A DNA stretch of 64,000 nt from contig NZ_LYBM01000009.1 of NCBI RefSeq assembly GCF_001707825.1, forward strand, positions 57,104 to 121,103, read 5' to 3'. This document shows positions 1 to 9,466 of this stretch, in pieces. Source of the stretch: Veronia pacifica (GTDB lineage Bacteria > Pseudomonadota > Gammaproteobacteria > Enterobacterales > Vibrionaceae). The position numbers were made by a program, and so were the translations under genes. The notes below the pieces were generated by a model. That model was not told where the DNA came from, searched no databases, and saw only the letters and a program-made list of their open reading frames with translations. Positions within the stretch are counted from its first letter, which is position 1; each line of letters opens with the position of its first letter.

Positions 1-672
1 GGCCCCTCGGTTCCATTGATGCTGGGTACGCAGGGAAAACAGCCCACATCTGAAGATGGTAAGACAATGATACCGATTGAAGCTCATGGTCTTTTCGCCA
101 ATTCAATCGGCTACCTGGTGCCTGACGATAATGCGATGGTATGGCGTGGCCCCATGGCGTCAAAAGCGTTTGCTCAACTGATGCAAGAAACCAATTGGCC
201 ATCTCTTGATTATCTTGTCGTTGATATGCCCCCTGGCACAGGTGACATCCAACTTAGTCTCGCTCAGCAGTTTCCGGTAACGGGAGCCATTGTGGTCACC
301 ACGCCTCAGGACCTTGCACTGGCGGATGCAAACAAGGGCATTGCCATGTTCAATAAAGTGGACGTGCCTGTTGTCGGTGTAGTGGAAAACATGAGCTACC
401 ATACTTGTAGTAAGTGCGGTCATCACGAATTTATTTTTGGTCAGGGTGGAGCAGAGAAAATGGCGTTGCAGCACGGTGTGGCGTTGTTAGCGCAAGTCCC
501 TTTGCATCTCAGTATCCGACAGGATATTGATGAGGGAATACCGACGGTAGCTGCAAGGACCGACGATGAGCACACGGCAATTTACCGAGAGTTGGCTTTG
601 TCTGTTGCCAGCCGTCTCTACTGGCACGGTGATGAAGAAGCGGAACAAATTGACATCAAATTCACGGGGTAA
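1..672 (+). CDS. apbC: Iron-sulfur cluster carrier protein ApbC/Mrp, 3' part
   Basis: This P-loop ATPase of the Mrp/NBP35 (ParA-like) family carries and delivers Fe-S clusters in the cytoplasm. The frame is open from the first base and reads GPSVPLMLG, a typical internal Mrp segment, so the true start and the Walker A motif lie upstream of the window. Visible family features are the DMPPGTGD segment, the VTTPQDLAL segment, and a C-terminal CxxC (CSKCGH) whose cysteines bridge the cluster in the dimer. It ends just before a non-coding gap that precedes udk. Family assignment is secure; the gene is incomplete only because the window cuts it. Confidence 0.93.
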   Translation, partial: GPSVPLMLGTQGKQPTSEDGKTMIPIEAHGLFANSIGYLVPDDNAMVWRGPMASKAFAQLMQETNWPSLDYLVVDMPPGTGDIQLSLAQQFPVTGAIVVTTPQDLALADANKGIAMFNKVDVPVVGVVENMSYHTCSKCGHHEFIFGQGGAEKMALQHGVALLAQVPLHLSIRQDIDEGIPTVAARTDDEHTAIYRELALSVASRLYWHGDEEAEQIDIKFTG

Positions 673-713
673 AAACATTTCTCATCGTATATTTGTGTCT
701 AAATAATGCGCTG

Positions 714-777
714 TTGACAAAGAAAATGTGCTCTGAGTCTTATTTTTGTGGCGCGTTGTGTTTCAACTCCCTATAAT
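714..777 (+). promoter_or_regulatory. Candidate udk promoter region
   Basis: Two promoter-like elements lie in the 153-bp gap before udk: a perfect TTGACA at 714-719 without a well-placed -10 box, and a perfect TATAAT at 772-777 without a good -35. The TATAAT is about 50 bp upstream of the udk ATG and is the likelier core element. This is pattern matching only. Confidence 0.3.
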
Positions 778-825
778 CAGGCGGTTTTATTTTCATCTCG
801 CCACATATTTTCCGGGTATGCATTT

Positions 826-1467
826 ATGAGTGACAACAGTCAGTGTGTGATTATCGGCATTGCAGGGGCTTCAGCGTCAGGTAAAAGTCTGATTGCCAGA
901 ACCATTTATCAGGAACTGAAAGAGAAAGTGGGCGATCACCAGATTGGTGTGATCACAGAAGACCGCTATTATCGCGATCAGAGTCATCTGACTCTTGAAG
1001 AACGGATGCTGACAAATTACGACCACCCTCAGGCGTTTGATCATGACCTTTTGTGCCAGCATTTGTCATCCCTGATGGAAGGTAACTCGGTTGAAGTCCC
1101 TAATTACAGTTATGCCGAGCATACTCGAACCTCAGAAACGCAAACAATGACACCGAAAAAAGTCATTATTCTTGAGGGAATACTGCTGTTGACTGATCCG
1201 CGTCTGCGCGAACTGATGCACGCCACCATCTTTATGGATACACCATTAGATGTCTGCCTGATGCGTCGTGTCAGCCGTGATGTGACGGAGCGTGGTCGCA
1301 CCATGGAAACGGTTCTTGAGCAATATCAGAAGACGGTGAGACCTATGTTTCTCCAGTTTATCGAACCGTCAAAACAGTATGCTGACATTATTGTCCCGCG
1401 TGGTGGGAAAAACAGGATTGCAATTGATGTGCTCAAAGCTCACATTGCCAAATTGTTAAAAGCATAA
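826..1467 (+). CDS. udk: Uridine kinase
   Basis: Uridine/cytidine kinase phosphorylates uridine and cytidine to UMP and CMP with GTP or ATP in the pyrimidine salvage pathway (cytosolic). The protein is 213 residues, the length of the E. coli enzyme. The P-loop is GASASGKS near residue 15; EDRYYRDQ and NYDHPQAFD are family signatures for nucleoside binding, and RDVTERGR lies in the lid region. The open frame runs further upstream, but ATG at 826 ([16 protein letters not shown]) matches the family N-terminus. It is followed by a clear terminator and then dcd, as in E. coli, where udk, dcd and asmA are neighbours. Confidence 0.96.
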   Translation: MSDNSQCVIIGIAGASASGKSLIARTIYQELKEKVGDHQIGVITEDRYYRDQSHLTLEERMLTNYDHPQAFDHDLLCQHLSSLMEGNSVEVPNYSYAEHTRTSETQTMTPKKVIILEGILLLTDPRLRELMHATIFMDTPLDVCLMRRVSRDVTERGRTMETVLEQYQKTVRPMFLQFIEPSKQYADIIVPRGGKNRIAIDVLKAHIAKLLKA

Positions 1468-1470
1468 TAA

Positions 1471-1497
1471 AAAGCCGGGCTCACCCGGCTTTTTCTC
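1471..1497 (+). terminator. Rho-independent terminator after udk
   Basis: GC-rich hairpin AAAGCCGGG / CCCGGCTTT with a four-base loop, followed by a T-rich run, starting three bases after the udk stop codon. Confidence 0.9.
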
Positions 1498-1579
1498 TCT
1501 TTGCCTCTGGATTCTTCATAATACTCAGTCAAGATAGTGAACCAGAAGCTAACCTTTTATAGATTTCAGGAGTTGCGCA

Positions 1580-2161
1580 ATGAGGCTATGCGACAGGCAT
1601 ATTATCGAACATCTCGATGAGGGGAAGATTGTCATTGAACCCCGGCCGGGCATCGCGTCCATCTCAGGTGTGACAGTAGATGTCTCTCTGGGAAACAAAT
1701 TTCGCGTATTCAATGATCATGGCGCGCCTTATATTGATTTGTCTGGGCCAAAAGAACAGGTTTCTGCTCAGCTAGAAAAAGTGATGAGTGACGAAATTCA
1801 TGTTGAAGATGGTGACGCCTTCTATTTACACCCCGGCCAGCTGGCACTGGCGGTGACACATGAATCGGTGACTCTGCCAGATAGCATTGTTGGCTGGCTT
1901 GACGGGCGTTCATCATTGGCTCGTCTGGGTTTGATGGTTCACGTGACGGCGCACCGAATTGATCCGGGCTGGTCTGGAAAGATCGTGCTCGAATTTTATA
2001 ACAGTGGCAGATTACCACTGGCTTTGAGACCGAAAATGCCCATCGGCGCGCTAAGTTTTGAAATGATGTCAGGCTCAGCTGATCGCCCTTATAACAAACG
2101 TGACAACGCGAAATATAAAAATCAACAGGGCGCGGTTGCCTCAAAAATTAACGAAGATTAA
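1580..2161 (+). CDS. dcd: dCTP deaminase
   Basis: dCTP deaminase converts dCTP to dUTP, feeding dUTPase and thymidylate synthesis. The protein is 193 residues, the family length, and starts [15 protein letters not shown] like the enterobacterial enzyme. It carries the trimeric dUTPase-fold signatures [10 protein letters not shown] (about residue 110) and [15 protein letters not shown] (about 126-140), which includes the catalytic glutamate. It sits between udk and asmA with terminators on both sides, so it is probably transcribed alone. Confidence 0.97.
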   Translation: MRLCDRHIIEHLDEGKIVIEPRPGIASISGVTVDVSLGNKFRVFNDHGAPYIDLSGPKEQVSAQLEKVMSDEIHVEDGDAFYLHPGQLALAVTHESVTLPDSIVGWLDGRSSLARLGLMVHVTAHRIDPGWSGKIVLEFYNSGRLPLALRPKMPIGALSFEMMSGSADRPYNKRDNAKYKNQQGAVASKINED

Positions 2162-2184
2162 TCAATAGCTTGTCTCACTAAAAG

Positions 2185-2220
2185 CGGCTGACCCGAGAGG
2201 TCGGCCGTTTTTTTATTTTT
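2185..2220 (+). terminator. Terminator after dcd
   Basis: Nine-pair hairpin CGGCTGACC / GGTCGGCCG (one G-U pair) with loop CGAGA at 2185-2207, followed by a long T-rich tract. Confidence 0.9.
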
Positions 2221-2308
2221 GGGAGAGTGCACTATGGCGTCGATCTGTTATGGTGTGTGACACTTCAGGGTGTGTATCCCGTATGCGGGAAAGGATGATT
2301 CACAAATT

Positions 2309-4498
2309 ATGAAAAAGTTACTCTCAATCCTTTTTGGGCTAATGTTGGTTGCCGTCGTCGGTGTCGTTATTCTTGTTAATGTCATTGACCCCAATCAATT
2401 CAAACCACTGCTGGTGGAGCAGGTGAAAAAGCAAACGGGTCGTGATTTGGTGATTGATGGCGATCTGAGCTGGCGTTTCTGGCCAAGCCTAGGTTTGTCA
2501 GTCGATAAGCTTGCTCTGAAAAACCCGGACGGATTTGGCGAGCCGAACCTGATAAGCATCGGCCATGCTGAAATGTCAGTGGCCGTGTTGCCACTGTTGT
2601 CTGATCATCTCGATGTCGGGCTGATTAGCCTCAGTGATACCCGTTTATATGTACATACTCTGTCAAATGGTGTCAGTAATCTTGATGGCATAACCGACAA
2701 ATCCTCGACACCGACCGAATCTACAACTGAGTCGTCAGACTCACAAACATCGCCTGATACGGAAGACACCACTAGTCCGAGTTCTGAATCTAATAGCCCT
2801 GATGAGGCGACGGGATGGCTAGTGCAGATAAATGGCGTTGAACTGGTAAACGCCAGTGCAGTGATTCGTGATGACAAAGCCGAATCTATCACTGAGCTTT
2901 CAAATATCAGTCTGTCGATGGGTGAGCTTAAAATGGATAGCTGGGTGCCTGTTAGTTTTGACATGAAGGGTAAACAAAACGCCCAGCAATTTTCTGCTAA
3001 AGGAAAAACTGAGCTAAATCTGAATCCTCAATACGTGAAAAGCCAGCTCAGGCAGCTTGAACTGACCGCAAGTTTCAGTGACGCAGCCACCCGTTTGGAC
3101 AGCGCATCACTGACTATCGACAACCTGGGGTTCGGCCTTCCTGCAACCACTCAGTTCAAGGTAAAGGGTGAAGCCTCTGGAATGATATTTGATGCCAAGG
3201 GCAATATCATAGTCACTCTCGATGAGGCGATGTCCCTGCTCAAGGCCAATGTTGTTAGTCTGGATGCATCCCTTGAGGGTGAGGCGTTACCCAAGAAGAC
3301 ACTTGCTTTATCGGCATCGGCTGATGCCTCCTACGACCTGTCTAAAAAACGCGCAGACTTCACTGCCCTGACGTTGAAAGCGGACGATATTGCTGTTATC
3401 GGTAAAGCCAGTGTGACGCTCAACGATATACCCGCTATTCGATTTGCTATGAATAGCGACAATATCGACCTTGATAAATTCCTTGGCCTCAAGGAAACAA
3501 AAACTAATAAACCCCCTCAGCAGAAAAAGTCCCCAACAACGGGCGAGCCATCAAAAATCCCTGAAAAACCAGCCAAAGCTCCGATTTCAGATGTGGAACC
3601 TGATTTAACAGCACTCAAGGGATTAGACCTCTCTGGTCAGATTAAGATTGGTCAGTTGAAAGCGGCTAATGTCAAAGTGAGCAAGGTCAACCTTGATGTC
3701 GCGGTCAATCGTGGTTTGGTGTCCTTGAAGAGATTTACGGCTTCTTTGTACGACGGCGATGTCTCTGCGACAGGTGTTCTTGATACCCGCAAAAAACTGG
3801 CAAGGTACTCGTTGAAACAAAACGCGACGGGAATTCAGATTCAGCCGTTACTCATGGATGCTGCGCAACAGGATATGTTGTCAGGCAAAGGGAATGTCTC
3901 GGTCAACCTGTCTGGTGCTGGTCTGTCTGAGAAAAAACTACGAGAGGGTATTAAAGGAACGGTCGGGCTCAACCTCACTGATGGTTCGGTGAAAGGTGTC
4001 AATGTCGCTGAGATGATTCGGGAAGCGAGGGCATTTTTGAAGGGTAAAAAAGCAGAATATGTTAAAGAAGAGCGCAAGACCGATTTTAGCGGCCTAACTG
4101 CGACATTCCAACTAGGAAAAGGTATTGCATCAACGGACAATGTGAAACTTGAAGCGCCACTTTTACGTGTTCGCAGCGAAGGTAAAACGTCTTTGGTGAA
4201 AGAGACGCTTGATTTTCTGGTATTTGCGTCCGTGGTCGAAACCAGCAAAGGGCAGGGTGGAAAAGACATCGACGAGTTAAAAGATGTCACTATCCCGGTC
4301 AACATCATAGGCACTTGGCAGGCACCTGATTATAAACTTGACCTAAAGAAACTGGCGAAAGTGAATGCGGGCAAAAAGCTGGAGGAGAAAGCCCGGAAAG
4401 AGGCCGAGCGCGGTATCAAAAAGCTCTTGGGTGACAAAATAGGTGACGATAAGACCAAAGATTTAGCCGATCAGCTGCTAAAAGGGCTGTTTAACTGA
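2309..4498 (+). CDS. asmA: AsmA family outer-membrane biogenesis protein
   Basis: AsmA is an inner-membrane-anchored periplasmic protein of the AsmA/TamB/YhdP superfamily, linked to outer-membrane biogenesis and inter-membrane lipid transport. The start is placed at the ATG opening MKKLLSILFGLMLVAVVGVVILVNV, a single N-terminal membrane anchor; a longer GTG-started frame adds 13 unlikely residues. The protein has 729 residues against about 617 in E. coli. The excess is largely two low-complexity linkers: a Ser/Thr/Asp-rich one near residues 135-175 and a Lys/Pro-rich one near 410-440. The C-terminal AsmA domain (LSGKGNVSVNLSGAGLS, then DGSVKGVNVAEMIREAR) is well conserved. The synteny udk-dcd-asmA supports the call. 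Confidence 0.92.
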   Translation: MKKLLSILFGLMLVAVVGVVILVNVIDPNQFKPLLVEQVKKQTGRDLVIDGDLSWRFWPSLGLSVDKLALKNPDGFGEPNLISIGHAEMSVAVLPLLSDHLDVGLISLSDTRLYVHTLSNGVSNLDGITDKSSTPTESTTESSDSQTSPDTEDTTSPSSESNSPDEATGWLVQINGVELVNASAVIRDDKAESITELSNISLSMGELKMDSWVPVSFDMKGKQNAQQFSAKGKTELNLNPQYVKSQLRQLELTASFSDAATRLDSASLTIDNLGFGLPATTQFKVKGEASGMIFDAKGNIIVTLDEAMSLLKANVVSLDASLEGEALPKKTLALSASADASYDLSKKRADFTALTLKADDIAVIGKASVTLNDIPAIRFAMNSDNIDLDKFLGLKETKTNKPPQQKKSPTTGEPSKIPEKPAKAPISDVEPDLTALKGLDLSGQIKIGQLKAANVKVSKVNLDVAVNRGLVSLKRFTASLYDGDVSATGVLDTRKKLARYSLKQNATGIQIQPLLMDAAQQDMLSGKGNVSVNLSGAGLSEKKLREGIKGTVGLNLTDGSVKGVNVAEMIREARAFLKGKKAEYVKEERKTDFSGLTATFQLGKGIASTDNVKLEAPLLRVRSEGKTSLVKETLDFLVFASVVETSKGQGGKDIDELKDVTIPVNIIGTWQAPDYKLDLKKLAKVNAGKKLEEKARKEAERGIKKLLGDKIGDDKTKDLADQLLKGLFN

Positions 4499-4584
4499 TT
4501 TGTCTTTTGGAGTCATTGGGCAGATATCAGTAAACAGTCGCGGTAAAATTTTAGTGTTCACAGTAATAAGGAAGTAAGCAAGAT

Positions 4585-5613
4585 ATGGATTCAGTCACAC
4601 AGGCTGCGCTTGGCGCGACAGTTGCCGGGATAGTAGCGGGCAAGGAGTGCAGGCCAAAACACTTATTGGCAGGTGCATTGCTTGGCACACTTCCAGATAT
4701 GGATGTGTTGTTGGATCACGGTGATCCACTCAGTGATATGATTGGCCACAGAGGCTTTTCCCATTCTCTTTTCTTCCTGCTGCCTCTTTCTGGTGTCTTA
4801 GCCTTCTTGTGGCACAAATACAGTCGTACAGAGTGGTCTCTGGGGCACGTTTTTCTGTTTTGCCTGATGACGCTGACAACCCATCCCATGCTTGATTCGT
4901 TTACCAGTTACGGTACGCGCTTGTTCTGGCCCATCTTTCCGGAACCGATTGGGGTATCGAGTATTTTCATTATCGACCCTGTCTTCACCATACCCTTGCT
5001 CCTCGGTCTTCTCGGCGCGCTTTTATGGCGGGAAAAAGCAGCCCGGCTTTGCACCTATGGAATGGTACTTTCATCAGCATATTTACTTTGGTCTGTTGCT
5101 GCGATGGAGATGATTAAATATCGCACTGAGTCAGTGTTAGTAGGCACCTCCATGAAGGGTCAATCGATATTCATTACACCGACTCCCTTTAATACCCTGC
5201 TGTGGCGCGTGGTGGTTCGTGATGAAAATACACAGTGGGAAACCTTATTGTCTTTATTGGATAAGGGAGAGGGGGCTGAGTGGCTAAAAACAGAGTCCGG
5301 CAAATGGCCCAATGAAGACAAACCTGAGTTGATAAGAAAGTTTGAATCGTTTACCGATGGGTTTATCCGTTACACAGAAGAGGATAACCAGCTGATCGCA
5401 ACAGATATAAGACTAGGTATGGCGGAGTATCATCCTTTCTCCTTTATTGTCGCGAATTGGGATTCAGGAAGGTGGCAAGCTCAGACACCCGTGCAAATTG
5501 AGCCGGGCCCAGTTGTGCCTGGTTCTGTACCTGCAATGTGGCTGCGCCTGCTCGGTGATCAGAACATCGATGCCAGACTGTGCAAAGGGGACGCCTGCTA
5601 CGGAAAAAAATAG
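4585..5613 (+). CDS. YdjM-type membrane-bound metal-dependent hydrolase
   Basis: The 342-residue inner-membrane protein starts MDSVTQAALGATVAG and has the LLGTLPDMDVLLDH and GHRGFSHSL motifs of the YdjM/LexA-regulated hydrolase family (formerly DUF457); its Asp and His residues are the presumed metal ligands. About four membrane segments lie between residues 60 and 185, followed by a soluble domain of about 150 residues. The substrate is unknown. E. coli ydjM is SOS-induced, but I saw no CTG-N10-CAG LexA box in the 86 bp upstream here. It converges on the adenosyltransferase gene. Confidence 0.8.
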   Translation: MDSVTQAALGATVAGIVAGKECRPKHLLAGALLGTLPDMDVLLDHGDPLSDMIGHRGFSHSLFFLLPLSGVLAFLWHKYSRTEWSLGHVFLFCLMTLTTHPMLDSFTSYGTRLFWPIFPEPIGVSSIFIIDPVFTIPLLLGLLGALLWREKAARLCTYGMVLSSAYLLWSVAAMEMIKYRTESVLVGTSMKGQSIFITPTPFNTLLWRVVVRDENTQWETLLSLLDKGEGAEWLKTESGKWPNEDKPELIRKFESFTDGFIRYTEEDNQLIATDIRLGMAEYHPFSFIVANWDSGRWQAQTPVQIEPGPVVPGSVPAMWLRLLGDQNIDARLCKGDACYGKK

Positions 5614-5634
5614 GAGCTGTTGATTCAGCTCCTA
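5604..5634 (-). terminator. Terminator between the YdjM-type gene and cobO
   Basis: Perfect nine-pair hairpin TAGGAGCTG / CAGCTCCTA. Read on the minus strand it is followed by seven Ts, so it mainly terminates the leftward cobO transcript; it overlaps the stop codon of the rightward gene. Confidence 0.8.
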
Positions 5635-5663
5635 TACATACATTTCAGTCGTCACTGATGATA

Positions 5664-6254
5664 CTACCAGTCGATACCTTTGCGTGCTTTAACCCCAGAT
5701 TCAAAAGCGTGTTTTACACTTCTGACCTCTGATACGGTATCTGCCATATCGGTGAGTGTACGATGCGCGCCACGGCCTGTGATGATCACTGATTGCTCAA
5801 CAGGCCTATTGTTTAGCGCTTCAACCACCTCCTCCAGCGCGACGTAGTCATAGCTGACCATATATGTCAGTTCATCGAGCAATACCACGTCGTAATTTGG
5901 GTCGGCAAGCATTTTTTTACATTCTTGCCATACTTGCTGGGCTGCTTCAGTGTCGGCAGATTTATCTTGTGTATCCCAGGTAAAGCCAGTCGCCATAACA
6001 TGGAAATCCACACCATTATTTGCAAGGAGATTTCGCTCCCCGCATTCCCATGTCCCCTTGATAAACTGGGCAACACCGCATTTTTGACCATGCCCTGTGG
6101 CACGGGCAATCATGCCAAAACCTGAGGTGGATTTTCCTTTACCGTTACCAGTGATAACCAATAACAGCCCTTTTTCTGTTTGTGCTGCTGCCACTTTTTC
6201 ATCGACTTTCTGTTTGATTTTACTTTGTCTGGCTTTGTAGCGTTCTTCACTCAT
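5664..6254 (-). CDS. cobO: Cob(I)yrinic acid a,c-diamide adenosyltransferase
   Basis: This enzyme transfers the 5'-deoxyadenosyl group of ATP to cob(I)alamin or cobinamide, making adenosylcobalamin (CobA/BtuR/CobO family). The 196-residue protein has the P-loop GNGKGKSTSGFGM near residues 36-48, and the family motifs QFIKGTWECGE and VVLLDELTYMVSYDYV. No other cobalamin biosynthesis gene is nearby, which fits a role in salvage of imported corrinoids (btuR in enteric bacteria). It is divergent from the phosphatase gene. Confidence 0.95.
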   Translation of the reverse strand: MSEERYKARQSKIKQKVDEKVAAAQTEKGLLLVITGNGKGKSTSGFGMIARATGHGQKCGVAQFIKGTWECGERNLLANNGVDFHVMATGFTWDTQDKSADTEAAQQVWQECKKMLADPNYDVVLLDELTYMVSYDYVALEEVVEALNNRPVEQSVIITGRGAHRTLTDMADTVSEVRSVKHAFESGVKARKGIDW

Positions 6255-6469
6255 GAGTGGAGGTGTCCTTTAGCTGTCATCATGCTCTAAATTGTTCGCT
6301 ATCATAGCTGAGTCAACAGAGGCAGTGCTACTGTGTAGAGATAATTGGTCCCGTTTTTATTGCTCGTCGTGTTCAAAGAGAATGTAAGGCCATTACTGAT
6401 AGTGCTTGGGTATACACTAAAAGTGAATCTCTGGGATAATTGCGCAATATCAAGTTTGAAGGAATGAAT

Positions 6470-6961
6470 ATGTCTCGTGAGTTAAAGGAAAAACCCTCGG
6501 TGCTGGTGGTATGTATGGGCAATATCTGCCGTTCGCCGACAGGAGAGGCTGTTCTGAAAAAGCTAGCCGCCGACCGTGGAGTAGATATTTTGGTCGATTC
6601 AGCGGGAACCATTAATTATCATCAAGGCAGTAGCCCTGATCCCCGCTCTGTTGCGGCTGGTGAGGCAAGAGGGTACAGTTTTAGCGGTATGCATGCCCGT
6701 CAGGTCGAGCAGTCAGATTTTGCTCGTTTCGATTTAATACTGGCTGCAGACAGGGATAACCTCAACGATTTACTCCGCCAGTGTCCTGCTGAATACCGCC
6801 ACAAAGTTACCCTTTTTCTAAGTCACGGCAACAGTGAAACAGATGAAGTACCAGACCCTTATTTCGGCGGGAGCCGTGGCTTTGAGAACGTGCTTGATCT
6901 CATAGAAGATGCCGCAGAAAGTATCTTAGATAAGTTATCTCCGACAGCATCAGCCGGGTAA
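6470..6961 (+). CDS. Low-molecular-weight protein-tyrosine phosphatase family protein
   Basis: The 163-residue protein has the LMW-PTP signature VCMGNICRSPTGEA near residues 14-27, with nucleophilic cysteine 15 and arginine 21 of the CX5R loop, and the general-acid loop DPYFGG near residue 128. Such enzymes dephosphorylate tyrosine in proteins, often bacterial tyrosine kinases of polysaccharide export, but no kinase or capsule gene is close. I chose ATG 6470 because GAAGGA lies six bases upstream; ATG 6464 would touch that ribosome-binding site. Confidence 0.88.
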   Translation: MSRELKEKPSVLVVCMGNICRSPTGEAVLKKLAADRGVDILVDSAGTINYHQGSSPDPRSVAAGEARGYSFSGMHARQVEQSDFARFDLILAADRDNLNDLLRQCPAEYRHKVTLFLSHGNSETDEVPDPYFGGSRGFENVLDLIEDAAESILDKLSPTASAG

Positions 6962-7105
6962 CGAACGGATTATGTTTAGATAATGAACCATTTCGGTCTG
7001 TAAGCCGAAGTAAGTTCTGTTTTTAGCTTATAATTGCTTGTCTGTAGGAGGTGCCTCTTATACTCTCAGATAAGCGAACCTTTTTTTGGAGTCAGAGGTA
7101 AGAGA

Positions 7106-8083
7106 TTGAAACTGCAGCAACTAAAATATCTGAAGGCTATTAAGGATAATAACCTCAATGTCTCTGCCGCCTCTCAGTCTATGTTCACCACTCAGCCTGG
7201 TGTAAGTAAACAGGTGGGTCTGCTTGAGAAAGAGTTGGGAGTGAGGATTTTTGAGCGCCGGGGGAAAAACCTCAGCGGGATCACGCCAATAGGCGAGAAA
7301 ATTCTTGATCAAGTCGAGCGTATGCTTGCGCTTGAGCAAAAAATAAAGGCACTGGCAAACGAACATCTCGACCCGAGTATAGGTACCCTTAATATCTATA
7401 CTACGCATACCATTGCCCGCTACTTGCTGCCAAACAGTGTTTCTTACTTTACGCAAAAGTATCCGAATATCAATTTTCATTTGCAGCCAACGCTACCGCT
7501 ACAAACGAAAGGGGTGATCAGTAAAGGTCATTCAGACTTCTCCATTGTGGCCCACGACGTTGGGATGGATAACGACTTAGTCATGTTACCCGCATATCTT
7601 TGGACGTTGGGATTGGTGGTACCGGAAGACCATCCACTGGCAGAGATTGATAAACCGACGTTAAAGCAATTGGCCGAATATCCTATCCTGAGCTACGAGC
7701 CGAGTGCGACAGGCCGGCAGGTACAGGACGCAGCATTTGAGAAAGAGGGTGTCACTCCTAATTACTTCATGACGGTAATGGATGCTGATGTCATCAAACG
7801 CTACGTGCAACTGGGCTTTGGCATAGGTGTGATTTCAACGCTGGCCGCGAGAGATATTGAAAATACAGGGCTAATGTATATCAATCTTGATCATCTCTTC
7901 GAGCCCTGCAAGGCATGGATATGTTTCAGTAAAGATATTTTACTGCAAAACTACATGTATGATTTTCTGTCTTCATTTTCACCTCATCTGACCAAGAGTT
8001 TGATGGAGAACGTGTTAATGCAGCAGCAAAGTAGCGAGAAACTCGAACGTTTGTTTGACGGCATTGAGTTACCCGTTTACTAA
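7106..8083 (+). CDS. CysB-type LysR family transcriptional regulator
   Basis: CysB-type proteins activate sulfate assimilation and cysteine genes in response to N-acetylserine and sulfate status. Reading from TTG at 7106, preceded by AGAGGTAAG, gives 325 residues beginning LKLQQLKYLKAIKDNNLNVS, the CysB length and N-terminal pattern. The helix-turn-helix (SAASQSMFTTQPGVSKQVGLLEKELG) is followed by the ligand-binding domain with YTTHTIARYLLP, DADVIKRYVQLGFGIGVIS and NYMYDFLSSFSPHLT, all CysB-like. The sequence is clearly divergent from enterobacterial CysB, so it may be CysB itself or a Cbl-like paralogue; no sulfur genes adjoin it. It converges with the binding-protein gene over a two-way terminator. 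Confidence 0.78.
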   Translation: MKLQQLKYLKAIKDNNLNVSAASQSMFTTQPGVSKQVGLLEKELGVRIFERRGKNLSGITPIGEKILDQVERMLALEQKIKALANEHLDPSIGTLNIYTTHTIARYLLPNSVSYFTQKYPNINFHLQPTLPLQTKGVISKGHSDFSIVAHDVGMDNDLVMLPAYLWTLGLVVPEDHPLAEIDKPTLKQLAEYPILSYEPSATGRQVQDAAFEKEGVTPNYFMTVMDADVIKRYVQLGFGIGVISTLAARDIENTGLMYINLDHLFEPCKAWICFSKDILLQNYMYDFLSSFSPHLTKSLMENVLMQQQSSEKLERLFDGIELPVY

Positions 8084-8114
8084 TAAACATCTGTAATATC
8101 AGTGCGTGAATAGC

Positions 8115-8140
8115 AAAAAGGCCCACAGCGGGCCTTTTTT
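8115..8140. terminator. Bidirectional terminator between convergent genes
   Basis: AAAAAGGCCC / GGGCCTTTTTT hairpin with A and T tracts on both flanks; it can stop both the LysR transcript and the leftward binding-protein transcript. Confidence 0.88.
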
Positions 8141-8166
8141 GTTGTTACTAATAAATACAACAAAAG

Positions 8167-9456
8167 TTACATTGCTATGCACTTAACAGCGGCAGACTCT
8201 TTTTGTGTATTTTGCTGTGGCGGGTACCAGCTATTCAGTCCTTGCTGAAGTGTATCGACAGCCGTGTCAGGCGTCATTGTCTTATTCAGCACACCCACAC
8301 TCGTTTCCCACACCTGTCGGTCCAGACTCGGTTTGCCACGGGAAAGGATTTGCGCCGTATTACGAATAGTTGAGTCACACTCGTCACGCCACGACATCAT
8401 CTCTTTGGCAATAGGGTCCTTTACATCAATAAAGTGATTAGACAGAGAGAAGAAGCCTGAAATCTCATTTGTCAGCAAATCCGCAAATTCGGCTGTTGTC
8501 ATCCATTTCAGGAAAGTCTCAGCTGCTTCCGGGTTTTTACTTTGGGCATTGATTCCCATACCAAGGTCAGTATGTTCACTGAAGTAGCAAGCATCACCCC
8601 GACGTTTAACCGGCGGGCGGAAAACACCAAGATCCAGTTTATCTTTAAAGGTCAGTATGTCCCACGAACCTGCCGGGTAAACTGCCGCTTTTCCATCAGC
8701 GAAAAGGGAAATGGTATCCCTATAGCTACGCGTTTGATAGCCGTTACCGAGATAGTCAGACCAGCGTGAGAGCTGTCTGAACGTTTCTTTGTAGGGCTCG
8801 CTGTCGATTCTTTCCTTGCCTTCAATAAGCCCATACCGGCCATCTTCCCCTTTCCAGTAGGTAGGGCCTATGTTTTGAAAGCCCATGGTGGCGGCTTCCC
8901 ATTTGTCTCTTGTTCCCATTGCCAACGGCACGTAACCCGCGCGTTTCGCTTTGTCGAGTACGCGATAAAAATCATCTGTAGTGCTTGGTTTGCTCACTCC
9001 CAACCGCTTAAAAATAGCTTTGTTGTATAGAAAGCCATGGATGACTGATGCCATGGGAAGACAAAAGGTTTGTGCGCCTGAGTCGGTTTGCCAAGGCGCC
9101 TGAGCAAAACTTGGGAAATTTTCGATTCCCTCCATTTCGGTGACCTCTTTCAGAACACCTTGTTGAAATAGCTTCAGTGAACCATCGAAAGGCAGACAAG
9201 TGATTAAATCACCCGCAGTCCCATTTTTCAGGCTGCTTTGTAGCTGTTGATCGAAGGGCTGCGAGTCGTCAGCAGAGCGGTAAATGACCTCTATCTCTGG
9301 ATGATGTTTATTAAATGCAGGAATAATTTTTTGTTGCCAGATTGCATCGTCTTTTCTCCACGCATCAATAACTATGGTGCTTTTAGCCATCACAGGTAAG
9401 CTGAAGGTTGAGACCAGTAGTGAGCTGGCAAGTGAAAGTAAAAAACAATTTTTCAT
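8167..9456 (-). CDS. Periplasmic extracellular solute-binding protein (family 1)
   Basis: A 429-residue binding protein of the MalE/UgpB-like sugar class. ATG 9456 has GAGGTAG upstream and gives a classical signal peptide (MKNCFLLSLASSLLVSTFSLPVMA, cleavage near residue 24). The mature part starts STIVIDAWRKDDAIWQQKIIPAFNKHHPEIEV and contains LYNKAIFKRLGV, LFADGKAAVYPAGSWDI and NPEAAETFLKWMT, all typical. The ligand is unknown, presumably a carbohydrate or polyol. There is no permease or ATPase gene next to it. It follows the chemoreceptor gene by ten bases on the same strand, suggesting a sensing rather than an uptake role (inference). Confidence 0.87.
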   Translation of the reverse strand: MKNCFLLSLASSLLVSTFSLPVMAKSTIVIDAWRKDDAIWQQKIIPAFNKHHPEIEVIYRSADDSQPFDQQLQSSLKNGTAGDLITCLPFDGSLKLFQQGVLKEVTEMEGIENFPSFAQAPWQTDSGAQTFCLPMASVIHGFLYNKAIFKRLGVSKPSTTDDFYRVLDKAKRAGYVPLAMGTRDKWEAATMGFQNIGPTYWKGEDGRYGLIEGKERIDSEPYKETFRQLSRWSDYLGNGYQTRSYRDTISLFADGKAAVYPAGSWDILTFKDKLDLGVFRPPVKRRGDACYFSEHTDLGMGINAQSKNPEAAETFLKWMTTAEFADLLTNEISGFFSLSNHFIDVKDPIAKEMMSWRDECDSTIRNTAQILSRGKPSLDRQVWETSVGVLNKTMTPDTAVDTLQQGLNSWYPPQQNTQKESAAVKCIAM

Positions 9457-9466
9457 GCCAACTACC

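Noticed and set aside
1710..2144. Leftward 144-codon frame opposite dcd
   Set aside because: Shadow of dcd; composition and product are not protein-like.
3841..4314. Leftward 157-codon frame opposite asmA
   Set aside because: Antisense shadow of the conserved AsmA C-terminal domain.
4499..4584. LexA box before the YdjM-type gene
   Set aside because: No CTG-N10-CAG palindrome of acceptable quality was found in the gap.
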